64,000 nt of DNA from Streptomyces sp. NBC_01408 (lineage in GTDB: Bacteria; Actinomycetota; Actinomycetes; Streptomycetales; Streptomycetaceae): the NCBI RefSeq assembly GCF_026340255.1, contig NZ_JAPEPJ010000001.1:1915001-1979000 (forward strand), read 5' to 3'. Positions 26,113 through 35,049 of the stretch are shown here, in pieces (positions within the stretch are counted from its first letter, which is position 1; each line of letters opens with the position of its first letter). The notes under the pieces were generated by a model that made no database searches, had not been told where the DNA came from, and was given only the letters and a program-made list of their open reading frames with translations. A program made the translations under genes and the position numbers.

Positions 26113-28098
26113 GTGAGTCGCAAGGTGCCCCTCGCCGCGGGGGAGACCACCCGCACCGCGTGTGCGCCTGTCCTGCTGCGGAAGGCCGTGGACGAGGAGA
26201 CAGGTGAGCTCCTGGACGTGTCCGTGCTGGTGGCGCGTGTCGGCTGGGCAGCCGCTTTGGTGGCCGGCGTGGCAGCCGGGCTGCTGGCCGCGCACTGGAC
26301 TGCCGCCGACGTGGAAGCGCTCGCGTCCGGGCAGGACAGCGGGGGCCGGAGGCTGCCCGCGAAGGCGTGGATGGCACTGCGGCGCTTGGGCTGGACCGTG
26401 GCGCCGCCGGAGGGGATCCGCGTCAACGACCGGCTCGTGCGCATGGCGCAGGAACAGGCCGGACGCGTTCTCCGTTCGGCGGGCTGGCGCGCCGGGATCA
26501 CCTCCGCGGTGGTGGCGACCTGGCCTGCGGACCCGGCCGCGCGTACGGCCCAGGAGTGGGCCGCAGTGCGTGGGGCGGTGCCGGACGGGGAGTAGCTGCC
26601 GTCCAGTGTCATCAAGGGGCGTACCCGTCAGGTCGCCGCGTTCGTCAGGAGGACCGGCCGGCTCCCCGCCGACGTGTTCGAGGCTGAGGGTGTGCCCAGG
26701 GCGGCGCGGATGCTGCTGCTCTCGGCGTGCGACGGGCAGCAGGCCGCCATCGGACGGGTGGACGGTACGGGCCGCGCTTTGCTGCGCCTGCGGCTGCCCA
26801 CCCGGCCCGATCCGCGGTCGTACGGGGATTGGGGGTGGGTTTCCTGCTCGATCGACCTGCCCCCGACGGTCCCTCCGGACGCCTTGCTGCACCTGCCCAC
26901 GCTCCGCCTGACTGGGGGTCGAGTCCGCGCCGACCTCGCCTACAGCCACGCGGTCCCGAAGGCCGCCCGTACCGGGCACACCATCGCGCTCGGTGTGGAC
27001 TGGGGGCTGAACACCCTGTTGTCCGCCGGAGCCGTCCGGCTCCACGGCGACGGGCGGATCACCGCTCTCGGTTCCGGGGGCATGTTCCGGGCAGCAGGCG
27101 TCGTTGCCAAACAGCACCGCCTGCGCCAACAGGGCGAGCGACTGCACGCCAAGGCCGACCGTTACGAGCAGCTCGGCGGCGGGGACGCGGGGCACGCCCT
27201 CGCGGCCAAGCTGTCCCTCCTGCGAGACGAGCTCAGCCGCGTGCACGCACGCCGGTCGCACTTGAACGACGGGCTGGCGCGGGCCGCCGCCCGATGGGCG
27301 GTCGACCAGGCCGTCGCGGCCGGAGCGAGCGTCATCTACGTCGAGGACCTCCGTTCCATGGAAGCCCGCGGCATGGGCCGTGGGGTCAACACCCGGCTGT
27401 CCCAGCAGGTCCGCGGGCAGGTCGTCGAGCGCATGAGACACATGGCGGCCGAGGTGGGCATCGCCGTCGTCACCGTTCCGGCGCGCGGCACCTCCAAGTG
27501 CTGCCCGCGGTGTCTCGCACCACTACGGCACCGCAAGGCCCCCGACCGGCCCACCGCAGCAGGCTGGAAATGGGCTGTCTGCCCTGGCTGTACCTGGCAG
27601 GGAGACAGGGATCAGGGGGCGTGGCAGCGCATCGCGGCACGCGGTCTCGCCCACCAGGTCACGACCATCCGGCACCGCACCACGGGCCGCATGGCCGTCC
27701 ACAGCGTGGTGGACAGGCTTGAAAGGCGCACGGTCGTCGCACCCGCCGTGCGCGGGACCGCCGGGGATCGGTCCAAGACCGGCCCGACACGGCACGAGCC
27801 AACACGTCCGACGCCCGGGCGACGCCGGACACCCTCCCCCACCAGACCGGAAGGCCTGGCGGGACAGCGTCCGGAGGGACACGTTCACACGGGTCGGGAC
27901 CGGCTGCTCCGCGCAGCCCGCCGGAACCAGGACGTGACGACGATCAGCACATCCACCACCGGCCGGCACCGGCCACGAGGAGCGGCACTCGGCGCGGGAT
28001 TCCACCACCACGCCCACGCCACCCCGCCACGGTGGGGACACATCCCCTGCCGGACATCAGGTCCGGCACGGGAACAGGTAGCTGGCCAGAGACGCTAA
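26113..28098 (+). pseudogene. TnpB-like RuvC nuclease gene interrupted by an amber codon
   Basis: One reading frame runs from GTG 26113 (AAGGGGG upstream) to TAA 28098, broken only by TAG at 26593-26595. The first part (160 residues) is the N-terminal region; after the TAG it continues with LPSSVIKGRTRQVAAFVRR. The second part holds the RuvC-like triad: Asp in GVDWGLNTLL (26998), Glu in VIYVEDLRSMEARG (27343), Asp in QGDRDQGAWQRIA (27610), plus a zinc finger (CPRC near 27505, CPGC near 27585). It belongs with stand-alone TnpB-like proteins common in Streptomyces. No TnpA is present. It separates folK from DUF3180. It is a pseudogene unless the stop is read through. Confidence 0.8.
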
Positions 28099-28101
28099 CG
28101 A

Positions 28102-28710
28102 CTACTCCGGGAGGCGGAGTTCCAGGTCGGGGCGCGGCGTGACGCCCGTCAGGCCGATTTCGGTCAGGAGGGTGGCGACGGGGCCGTGGCCGGGGATCTG
28201 GGCCTCGGGGTCGATGTCGTGCCACGGGGCCAGGACGAAAGCCCGCTGGTGGGCGCGCGGGTGCGGGAGGGTGAGGACGGGGTCGTCGGAGACCACGTCG
28301 GCGTACGCGACGATGTCTACGTCGATCGTGCGCGGGCCCCAGCGCTCCTCGCGGACGCGGTCGAAGGCTTCCTCGATGGCGTGCCCTCGCTCCAGGAGCG
28401 AGGAGGGGGGAAGGGTGGTCTTCACCGCGATGACTGCGTTGAAGTACGAGGGCTGCGATCCGGGGGCGACGCCCCACGGCTCGGTCTCGTAGACCGTGGA
28501 GACGGCCTTGACCCGCAGGCCCGGGGTGTCGCCGAGGGCGTCGATGGCGCCCTGGAGGGTCTCCAGGCGGTTGCCGAGGTTCGCGCCGAGCGCGATGACG
28601 GCCCATTTCGGGTTGGACAGGGTCACGTCCGCAGCGTCGACCGCCTCGACGACGGAGGCGGGTACCGGCTGCACTGTGGGGTCGCTCTGGGCGTTCAGTC
28701 CGTTGTTCAT
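28102..28710 (-). CDS. folK: 6-hydroxymethyl-7,8-dihydropterin pyrophosphokinase (HPPK)
   Basis: FolK transfers pyrophosphate from ATP to hydroxymethyl-dihydropterin, preparing it for FolP. The 202-residue protein has a ~45-residue polar N-terminus, then ALGANLGNRLETLQGAIDAL and the HPPK signature RWGPRTIDVDIVAYAD, with LPHPRAHQRAFVLAPW. ATG 28710 overlaps the folB stop (ATGA), indicating coupled translation. Its stop lies only 3 bp from the stop of the convergent TnpB-like gene, so the insertion event ended right at the folK end. Confidence 0.95.
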   Translation of the reverse strand: MNNGLNAQSDPTVQPVPASVVEAVDAADVTLSNPKWAVIALGANLGNRLETLQGAIDALGDTPGLRVKAVSTVYETEPWGVAPGSQPSYFNAVIAVKTTLPPSSLLERGHAIEEAFDRVREERWGPRTIDVDIVAYADVVSDDPVLTLPHPRAHQRAFVLAPWHDIDPEAQIPGHGPVATLLTEIGLTGVTPRPDLELRLPE

Positions 28711-29066
28711 GCGCGGCTCCGGGTGATCGTGATGGTCACGTCGTCGAAGGGGACGGTGATGGGCGCGTCCGGCTTGTGGACGACTACCTCCACCTGCGCC
28801 ACCGCTTCGTGCTTGAGGCACTGCTGGGCGATCCGCTCGGCGAGGGTCTCGATCAGGTCGACGGGCTCTCCCTGGACCACGTCGACGACCTCCTCGGCGA
28901 CGACCCCGTAGTGCACGGTCTTCGCCAGGTCGTCTCCGGCCGCCGCGGGCCGGGTGTCGAGGTGCAGCACGAGGTCGACGATGAAGGTCTGGCCTTCCTC
29001 GCGTTCCCGGGGGAAGACGCCGTGGTGCCCGCGAGCCTTGAGGCCGCGCAGCGCGACACGATCCAC
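28707..29066 (-). CDS. folB: Dihydroneopterin aldolase
   Basis: FolB cleaves dihydroneopterin to hydroxymethyl-dihydropterin and glycolaldehyde. The 119-residue protein has the conserved start VDRVALRGLKARGHHGVFP, the motif EEGQTFIVDLVLHLDT and the active-site region TVHYGVVAEEVVDVV. GTG 29066 is supported by AGGAG ten bases upstream and by family length; longer frames would not match. It overlaps folK by 4 bp. It follows a SnoaL-like gene after 130 bp. Confidence 0.95.
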   Translation of the reverse strand: MDRVALRGLKARGHHGVFPREREEGQTFIVDLVLHLDTRPAAAGDDLAKTVHYGVVAEEVVDVVQGEPVDLIETLAERIAQQCLKHEAVAQVEVVVHKPDAPITVPFDDVTITITRSRA

Positions 29067-29196
29067 GCGAATCACTCCTGCTTTCGTAAGTCTTCCGGTC
29101 CCGGGGCTTCCCGGGGCCATGGGCCTACGCCGAGTGCGGTCGGCGTCGTCCGTCTTCGAATTTACCTGCGAAATACCTCGGCCCCCGCCGTAGGGG

Positions 29197-29640
29197 TCAG
29201 GAGGCGTCCTCCTCCTCGTCCTCGTCGGACTCCGTGAGGACGGGAGAACCGTGGTGGGACCAGAGCCGCCAGCCCCCGGATGTGCGTCGGAACACATTCG
29301 TGGCGACGACCAGCTGACCGACCAGCGGGCCGAGTTCCCCGCCGTCCTCGGCGGGCCCGCCGCTGAGGATGTTCTCCGTACACGTCACCAGCGCGGTGTC
29401 ACCTATGACGGCCACTTTGGTGTCGGTGAGGAAGAACTGGATGTAGTCCGTGTGGGACATGATCAGCGCGTACGAGCGCAGTACCTCGCCGCGGCCCGAG
29501 AGCACCGGCCAGCCGGGGTGGACGCAGGAGATCTCGTCGTCGAGCCAGAGCGCCGACAGGGCGTCGAAGTCCCCCTGCTCCATGGCCTCGTAGAAGGCCG
29601 TGTTGACCTCTTCGACCGCTTCGATGTCGGTTCTGCTCAC
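29197..29640 (-). CDS. SnoaL-like / NTF2-fold protein
   Basis: The 147-residue protein has the NTF2-like alpha+beta fold with VNTAFYEAMEQGDFDALSAL, WLDDEISCVHPGWPVLSGRG and a C-terminal TSGGWRLWSHHGSPV, ending in an acidic tail. Members may be small-molecule isomerases, hydratases or scaffolds. It lies between folP (22 bp upstream) and folB, so it belongs to the folate operon, and its conservation there would suggest a folate-linked role; this is inference. The start is GTG 29640 with GGAG upstream. Confidence 0.85.
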   Translation of the reverse strand: MSRTDIEAVEEVNTAFYEAMEQGDFDALSALWLDDEISCVHPGWPVLSGRGEVLRSYALIMSHTDYIQFFLTDTKVAVIGDTALVTCTENILSGGPAEDGGELGPLVGQLVVATNVFRRTSGGWRLWSHHGSPVLTESDEDEEEDAS

Positions 29641-29662
29641 AGGGCTCCTTCTCGGTCGGTGG

Positions 29663-30535
29663 TCACAGCGCTCCTTCCACGGCGCGGGCCACCCGAACCG
29701 CGTCGGCGGTCGCCCGTACCTCGTGGACCCGGACGGCCCAGGCGCCCTGGTGGGCGGCGATCGCGGAGACGGCTGCGGTGGCGGCGTCGCGCTCGCGGGC
29801 GGGTGGCGGCGCGGAATCGGCCCCGCCGGCCAGGACCCGGCCGAGGAAACGCTTCCGCGAGGCGGCGACCAGCAGCGGGAAGCCGAGCGCGCGCAGCTCG
29901 GGCAGGTGGGCGACCAGGGCGAGGTCGTGGTCGGCGTTCTTGGCGAAGCCGAGGCCGGGGTCGACGACGAGCCGTTCGGGGGCGATCCCGCCGCTCACCA
30001 CGGTGTCGATTCGGGTCCGGAGTTCGGCGGTGACCTCCGCGAGCACGTCCTCGTAGACGGCGAGGCTGTTCATGCCTTCGCTGAAGCCGCGCCAGTGCAT
30101 GACGACGAAGGGCACCTCGGCGGCCGCCACGGCCGCGATCATCCCGGGGTCGGCGAGGCCGCCGCTGACGTCGTTGACCAGGACGGCGCCGGCGTCGACG
30201 GCCCGGGCGGCGACGGTCGCGCGCATGGTGTCGACGGATACGGTGACGCCCTCGGAGGCCAGGCCGCGGACCACGGGGACGACCCGGCGCAGCTCCTCCT
30301 CCTCGTCGACGCGGGAGGCGCCGGGCCGGGTGGACTCGCCGCCGACGTCGACGAGGTCGGCGCCCTGGACGACGAGGTCCAGGCCGCGCTTGACGGCGGC
30401 GGTGGTGTCGAACCAGCGGCCGCCGTCGGAGAAGGAGTCGGGGGTGACGTTGACGACGCCCATGACCGCGCAGCGGTCCCAGTCCGGCAGACCTGCGACC
30501 CGGCCCCTGTCGGTGGCTCCGCGCTTCGTGTTCAT
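29663..30535 (-). CDS. folP: Dihydropteroate synthase
   Basis: FolP condenses hydroxymethyl-dihydropterin pyrophosphate with p-aminobenzoate; it is the sulfonamide target. The 290-residue TIM-barrel protein has both pterin-binding signatures: VMGVVNVTPDSFSDGGRWFD and GADLVDVGGESTRPGA, plus VSVDTMRA and the phosphate loop AASRKRFLG. ATG 30535 starts the operon folP-SnoaL-folB-folK on this strand. Upstream lies the 30680-30769 repeat, so the promoter should lie between 30536 and 30680. Confidence 0.97.
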   Translation of the reverse strand: MNTKRGATDRGRVAGLPDWDRCAVMGVVNVTPDSFSDGGRWFDTTAAVKRGLDLVVQGADLVDVGGESTRPGASRVDEEEELRRVVPVVRGLASEGVTVSVDTMRATVAARAVDAGAVLVNDVSGGLADPGMIAAVAAAEVPFVVMHWRGFSEGMNSLAVYEDVLAEVTAELRTRIDTVVSGGIAPERLVVDPGLGFAKNADHDLALVAHLPELRALGFPLLVAASRKRFLGRVLAGGADSAPPPARERDAATAAVSAIAAHQGAWAVRVHEVRATADAVRVARAVEGAL

Positions 30536-30679
30536 AGGTCCAGGGTAGGGCTGACCTGGATACGGCAGGGCCGGTGCCGGTGCCGATGCCCTGGCCGGGC
30601 GGGGTGCGGTTCCGGAGCTGCCCGCCTGCCCGCCTGCCTGCCGACCCGCCGGGCCGATTGGCTGCGGCGGGCCGGGCCC

Positions 30680-30769
30680 GGCTTCCTGGGGCTCCGCCCC
30701 AGACCCCGCGCCTCAAACGCCGGCGGGGCTTGATTTGGCCCCGCGCCTCAAACGCCGGCGGGGCTTGAT
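30680..30769. repeat. Hairpin and two 31-bp direct repeats of the palindrome-arm module
   Basis: TGGGGC pairs with GCCCCA at 30687-30701, and is followed by two copies of the module CGCCTCAAACGCCGGCGGGG (31-bp repeats at 30704-30734 and 30739-30769). The block lies between the 5' end of folP and the 3' end of the MprF-like gene, where it could terminate transcription of the latter. The 243-bp gap 30536-30778 holds no gene. Confidence 0.75.
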
Positions 30770-30778
30770 GTGCAGGGG

Positions 30779-32629
30779 TCAGGCCACCTGGACCTCGCGT
30801 TCGGTCTGCTTCGGTACGGACGTCATGTGGGTGTGCGTGCAGGTGCGGACCGGCTTGGGGCGGCGGCGGCTGGCGAACAGGCGGGGCAGGGCCAGCGTCA
30901 CGAAGCCCTCGGCCTGCATCGCGGCGAAGCCGATGCGGGGCAGGTCGCGGGTGGTGCGGAAGACGACGAAGCGCGGCTCCCAGCGGGGGCGGAACTTCGC
31001 GTTGAACTTGTACAGCGACTCGATCTGGAACCAGCGGGAGAGGAAGACCAGCAGGTTGCGCCACATCCGCAGCACCGGGCCGGCGCCGATCTTCTCGCCG
31101 CGGGCGAGGGCCGAGCGGAACATCGCGAAGTTCAGCGAGACCTTCTCGATCTTCAGCGCGGGGGCGGCCTCCAGGGAGGCCACGATCAGCAGCTCGTTCA
31201 TGCCGGGGTCGGCGGCGCGGTCGCGGCGCATCAGCTCCAGCGACATGCCGTCCTTGCCCCACGGGACGAAGTGGAGGACGGCCTTCAGGTCGCCGAAGGG
31301 GCTGGTGTCGCCCTCCTCCACCCGGTGGGCGGTGGCGATGAAGCAGTCGCCGTCGCCCGGGTCGCCGACCCGGCCCAGCGCCATGGAGAAGCCGCGCTCG
31401 GTGTCGGTGCCGCGCCATGCCTCGGCGGCGCCGCGGACCTGCTCCAGCTCGGTCTCGGTGAGCTCGCTGACCCGGCGGACCTTGGTGGTGTAGCCGTTGC
31501 GCTCGATGCGCTTCACCATCTGGCGGACATTGCGCATGGCGCGGCCCGAGAGGGAGAAGTCTTTGACATCGACAATCGCCTCGTCACCCAGTTCCAGGGC
31601 GTCGAGCCCGGTCTCGCGGGTCCAGACCTCGCCGCCGGTCTCGCTGCAGCCCATGACGGCCGGGGTCCAGGAGTGGGCCTTGGCCTCCTCCATGAACCGC
31701 TCGATCGCGCCGGGCCAGGCCTCGACGTCCCCGATGGGGTCGCCGGAGGCGAGCATCACGCCGGAGACGACGCGGTAGGTGACGGCGGCCTTGCCACTGG
31801 GGGAGAAGACGACGGCCTTGTCGCGGCGGAGCGCGAAGTGGCCGAGGGAGTCACGGCCGCCGTGCTTGGCGAGGAGCTCGCGCAGCTTGCCCTCGTCGTC
31901 GGCGGTGAGCCGGGCGGCCGGGTGCTCGGGGCGGAAGGCCAGGTAGACGGTGGTGAGCGCGGTCAGCATGCCGAGGGCGCCGAGGGAGTACCCCACGGTC
32001 CACGACACCCGGCCCGCGTAGTCGACGGGGCCCTCGAAGCCGAAGAGGCCGTAGACGACGTGCGTGATCTGCTCGTACAGGCCGGGGCTGCCGATGACCT
32101 TGCCCGGGTGGACGTTGACGATGACCAGACCGAGCCCGATGGAGCCGGCGCTCATCAGGACGAAGTTCGCGAGCGCCTTCCAGCGGCTGCGCGGGTCGGG
32201 CAGCGCCTTGAATTCACCCTGATGGCGCAGCAGCAGCGCGAGGAGCACTGCCGCGATGACCACGCCGGTGACCGAGTGGCGGTACGTGAACTGCGCCGCG
32301 GCGCCCGCCGGCAGCAGCACGACGGCGGCCCGCCAGGCCCGCCGCTTGTGGCGCTTGAGGCCGTGGGCGAGCAGCAGCAGCAGAACGCCCGCGCTGATGG
32401 ACAGGGCTGCCGCGAACGGGCCCAGGGAGCCCGGCAGCACCTCGGTGACCGCGTGGATGCGGCTGTGGCGGAATCGCGGGAAGACCCCGGCCGCGATGTC
32501 CAGAAGGCCGACGATCATGACGGCCGTACCTACCAGGCCGGGCACCGACTCCGGCTTTGGTCCGCTGAGGATTCGGCGGAACCTGCTCGGAACCTGTCCC
32601 GACTTATCGCCATCTATCCTGCTAGACAT
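30779..32629 (-). CDS. MprF-like phosphatidylglycerol lysyltransferase-domain membrane protein (DUF2156)
   Basis: The 616-residue protein has six or seven N-terminal membrane helices (to about residue 250) and a C-terminal double-GNAT DUF2156 domain (SGDPIGDVEAWPGAIERFME, VKDFSLSGRAMRNVRQMVKR, FNAKFRPRWEPRFVVFR). MprF and LysX proteins attach lysine from Lys-tRNA to phosphatidylglycerol, changing surface charge. No lysyl-tRNA synthetase domain is fused here, unlike mycobacterial LysX. The start is ATG 32629; it is divergent from an esterase with a 151-bp shared control region. Confidence 0.88.
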   Translation of the reverse strand: MSSRIDGDKSGQVPSRFRRILSGPKPESVPGLVGTAVMIVGLLDIAAGVFPRFRHSRIHAVTEVLPGSLGPFAAALSISAGVLLLLLAHGLKRHKRRAWRAAVVLLPAGAAAQFTYRHSVTGVVIAAVLLALLLRHQGEFKALPDPRSRWKALANFVLMSAGSIGLGLVIVNVHPGKVIGSPGLYEQITHVVYGLFGFEGPVDYAGRVSWTVGYSLGALGMLTALTTVYLAFRPEHPAARLTADDEGKLRELLAKHGGRDSLGHFALRRDKAVVFSPSGKAAVTYRVVSGVMLASGDPIGDVEAWPGAIERFMEEAKAHSWTPAVMGCSETGGEVWTRETGLDALELGDEAIVDVKDFSLSGRAMRNVRQMVKRIERNGYTTKVRRVSELTETELEQVRGAAEAWRGTDTERGFSMALGRVGDPGDGDCFIATAHRVEEGDTSPFGDLKAVLHFVPWGKDGMSLELMRRDRAADPGMNELLIVASLEAAPALKIEKVSLNFAMFRSALARGEKIGAGPVLRMWRNLLVFLSRWFQIESLYKFNAKFRPRWEPRFVVFRTTRDLPRIGFAAMQAEGFVTLALPRLFASRRRPKPVRTCTHTHMTSVPKQTEREVQVA

Positions 32630-32780
32630 CGCTTCCCGTTGCTCCGCGAGAGATCATGTGGCCGAAGGCCGCGACAGCCTCCGGTGTGTGGTGCGTCCAG
32701 TAGGACGACATCGACGAGGAGCGGGTTCACTCTTCCGTCGAAAAATCCTGTCCTGCCATCAGAAAGTCGACTGACTGCTC

Positions 32781-33890
32781 ATGGGTCTCACCAGTAATAC
32801 GGTCCTGGCGTTGGCCATCATCGCCGGTGTGCTGCTCTTCGCGGCCACCGTCTGGTTCTGGCCGAAGCTCTCGGGCCGCACCTGGCGCGCGTTCGCCGGA
32901 CGCATCGGCCTCCTGCTGGCCACGCAGCTCGCGCTGTTCTCGGCTGTGGGTCTCGCGGCCAACAAGTCGTTCCTGTTCTACGGGTCCTGGGCCGACCTGG
33001 TCGGCAAGGAGACGTCCATCGGCAAGGTCGTCGACCACTCGATGAGCAGCAAGGACATCAAGGTCGTCGACAAGCAGAAGCTGGACGTGCCCGGCGGGGG
33101 CAAGCCCCAGGTCGGCGGTCAGATCCTGAAGGTCTCCATCACCGGGCAGAAGTCGAAGATAACGAGCCCCGGCTACGTGTGGCTGCCGCCGGAGTACTTC
33201 CAGCCGCAGCACAAGGACGAGAACTTCCCGGCGTCCATCGTCCTGACGGGCTACCCGGGCACGGCCGAGAACCTGATCAAAGGGCTCGACTACCCGATGA
33301 AGGCCTTCAGCCTGTCCAAGGCCGGCAAGATGAAGCCGATGATCCTGGTCATGCTCCGCCCGACGGTGGCGCCCCCGCGTGACACCGAGTGCGTGGACAT
33401 ACCCGGTGGCCCGCAGACCGAGACCTTCTTCGCCCAGGACCTCCCGCAGGCCATCCAGGACACCTTCCGGGTGGGCAAGGAAGCCAAGAACATGGGCTTC
33501 ATCGGCAATTCGACCGGCGGCTACTGCGCCCTGAAGATCGCCGCGCACTACCCGCAGACCTTCGGCGCCGCCGCGGGTCTGTCCGCTTACTACGAGGCGC
33601 CGGACGACCCGACGACCGGTGACCTCTTCCACGGGGACGACAAGCTGAAGAAGCGCGCGGACGTCCTGCACAGCATCGAGCACAAGAAGCCGACCGGTAC
33701 GTCGTTCCTCGTCACCAGTAGCGAGACGGGCGAGCCGAACCTCGGCGGCACCAAGAAGTTCATCAAGCTGGTCCAGGGCCCGGACCGGGTCTCGTCGATC
33801 ATCCTCGACAGCGGCGGCCACAACTTCAACACGTGGCGGCGCGAGATCCCGCCCATGCTGCAGTGGCTGAGCGGCCGCATCGAGGCCTGA
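32781..33890 (+). CDS. Membrane-anchored alpha/beta-hydrolase (esterase / antigen-85-like)
   Basis: The 369-residue protein has two N-terminal hydrophobic segments (about 7-28 and 42-60) and an outer alpha/beta-hydrolase domain with the nucleophile Ser244 in FIGNSTGGYCALK; DSGGHNFNTWRRE supplies the His. It resembles esterase D and mycolyltransferase-type hydrolases. ATG 32781 is followed directly by the first membrane segment. Divergence from the MprF-like gene hints at a joint envelope role, perhaps hydrolysis or transfer of lipid-linked groups; not proven. Confidence 0.82.
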   Translation: MGLTSNTVLALAIIAGVLLFAATVWFWPKLSGRTWRAFAGRIGLLLATQLALFSAVGLAANKSFLFYGSWADLVGKETSIGKVVDHSMSSKDIKVVDKQKLDVPGGGKPQVGGQILKVSITGQKSKITSPGYVWLPPEYFQPQHKDENFPASIVLTGYPGTAENLIKGLDYPMKAFSLSKAGKMKPMILVMLRPTVAPPRDTECVDIPGGPQTETFFAQDLPQAIQDTFRVGKEAKNMGFIGNSTGGYCALKIAAHYPQTFGAAAGLSAYYEAPDDPTTGDLFHGDDKLKKRADVLHSIEHKKPTGTSFLVTSSETGEPNLGGTKKFIKLVQGPDRVSSIILDSGGHNFNTWRREIPPMLQWLSGRIEA

Positions 33891-33914
33891 GCCTCCTGCG
33901 CCGGCTGGTGAGAT

Positions 33915-33936
33915 GGGCCCGACTCCGGTCGGGCCC
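33915..33936. terminator. Hairpin terminator between convergent genes
   Basis: GGGCCCGAC (33915-33923) pairs with GTCGGGCCC (33928-33936) around TCCG, followed by TTCTGCT. It lies between the esterase stop and the end of the ABC ATPase gene, and can serve both. Confidence 0.85.
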
Positions 33937-33941
33937 TTCTG

Positions 33942-34913
33942 CTATGCCTCCTGGAGCTGGGCCCGGCGCAGCGCGCGGTGGACGCCCTCCGGGGTCAGTA
34001 CGCCGACCAGCGCGCCCGAGTCCGGGTCCGTGACCCCGATCCGGCCGGAGTCCTCCTGGAGCAGGGCCGCGAGGGCCTCGCGCAGGGTCGCGCCGAGGTC
34101 CACCGAGGCCGTCGGAGCCTTCCCCTCCGCTGCCGTCAGGTCGGCCGGTGCGACCGGGGTGACCGCGAGCCGCTTGAGCCCCCGGTCGGCGCCGACGAAG
34201 GAGGCCACGTACGGCGTGGCCGGTGCGCCGAGCACCGCGGCCGGGCTCGCGAACTGCTCGATGGTGCCCGCTCCGTAGACGGCGATGCGGTCGCCGAGCC
34301 GGATCGCTTCCTCCAGGTCGTGCGTGACGAGCAGGATGGTCTTGCGCACCGTCTTCTGCAGCGTCAGGAACTCGTTCTGCAGGCGCTCGCGCACCACCGG
34401 GTCCACCGCGCCGAACGGCTCGTCCATCAGCAGCACCGGCGGGTCGGCGGCGAGCGCGCGGGCCACGCCGACGCGCTGGCGCTGCCCGCCGGAGAGCTGC
34501 TCCGGGTAGCGGCCCCCGTAGACGGCCGGGTCCAGTCCCACGAGTTCGAGGAGTTCGGCCGCCCGGGCGCGGGCCCTGGCCTTGGGGGTGCCGATCAGCT
34601 GTGGGACGGTCGCCGTGTTCTCCAGGACCGTCTTGTGCGGGAACAGTCCGACCTGCTGGATGACGTATCCGATGCGGCGCCGCAGCTCCACCGGATCGGC
34701 GGCGGAGATGTCCTCGCCGCCGAGCAGGATCCGGCCGGAGGTCGGCTCGATGAGCCGGTTGACCATCTTCATCGTGGTCGTCTTGCCGCAGCCGGACGGG
34801 CCCACGAGCGTGACCAGCTCGCCCTCCGCCACCTCGAAGGACAGGTCCTCGACGGCTTTCGTCCCGTCGGGGTAGCGCTTGGTCACGTGCTCGAATCGGA
34901 TCACGAGCCCCAT
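33942..34913 (-). CDS. Osmoprotectant ABC transporter ATP-binding protein (OpuCA/ProV type)
   Basis: The 323-residue ATPase has Walker A GPSGCGKTT, Q-loop YVIQQVGLFPH, signature LSGGQRQRVGVARAL and Walker B PVLLMDEPFGAVDP, then a C-terminal region with a CBS-like repeat (SGRIGVTDPDSGALVGVLTP) as in OpuCA. It energises uptake of glycine betaine, choline or carnitine. ATG 34913 has GGGAAGG upstream. It is divergent from two permeases and the binding protein (35050-37475), an arrangement that allows separate control of the ATPase. Confidence 0.93.
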   Translation of the reverse strand: MGLVIRFEHVTKRYPDGTKAVEDLSFEVAEGELVTLVGPSGCGKTTTMKMVNRLIEPTSGRILLGGEDISAADPVELRRRIGYVIQQVGLFPHKTVLENTATVPQLIGTPKARARARAAELLELVGLDPAVYGGRYPEQLSGGQRQRVGVARALAADPPVLLMDEPFGAVDPVVRERLQNEFLTLQKTVRKTILLVTHDLEEAIRLGDRIAVYGAGTIEQFASPAAVLGAPATPYVASFVGADRGLKRLAVTPVAPADLTAAEGKAPTASVDLGATLREALAALLQEDSGRIGVTDPDSGALVGVLTPEGVHRALRRAQLQEA

Positions 34914-35049
34914 CCTTCCCTACCGGCAGTCAGGTTTTGGCGAAGACTTCGTCAGGAGAGTGTTGCGTGAGTGTGACGGATTCCGGCCACCGTCGGTGTC
35001 GGGGGTTAGGGTCGCTCCTGTACATCAGTTCGGGACAGGGGGTGGGGGC

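Noticed and set aside
33840..33890. Riboswitches before folate, pantothenate or osmoprotectant genes
   Set aside because: No conserved THF, glycine or other aptamer pattern was recognised upstream of folE, folP, the DUF2520 operon or the transporter genes.
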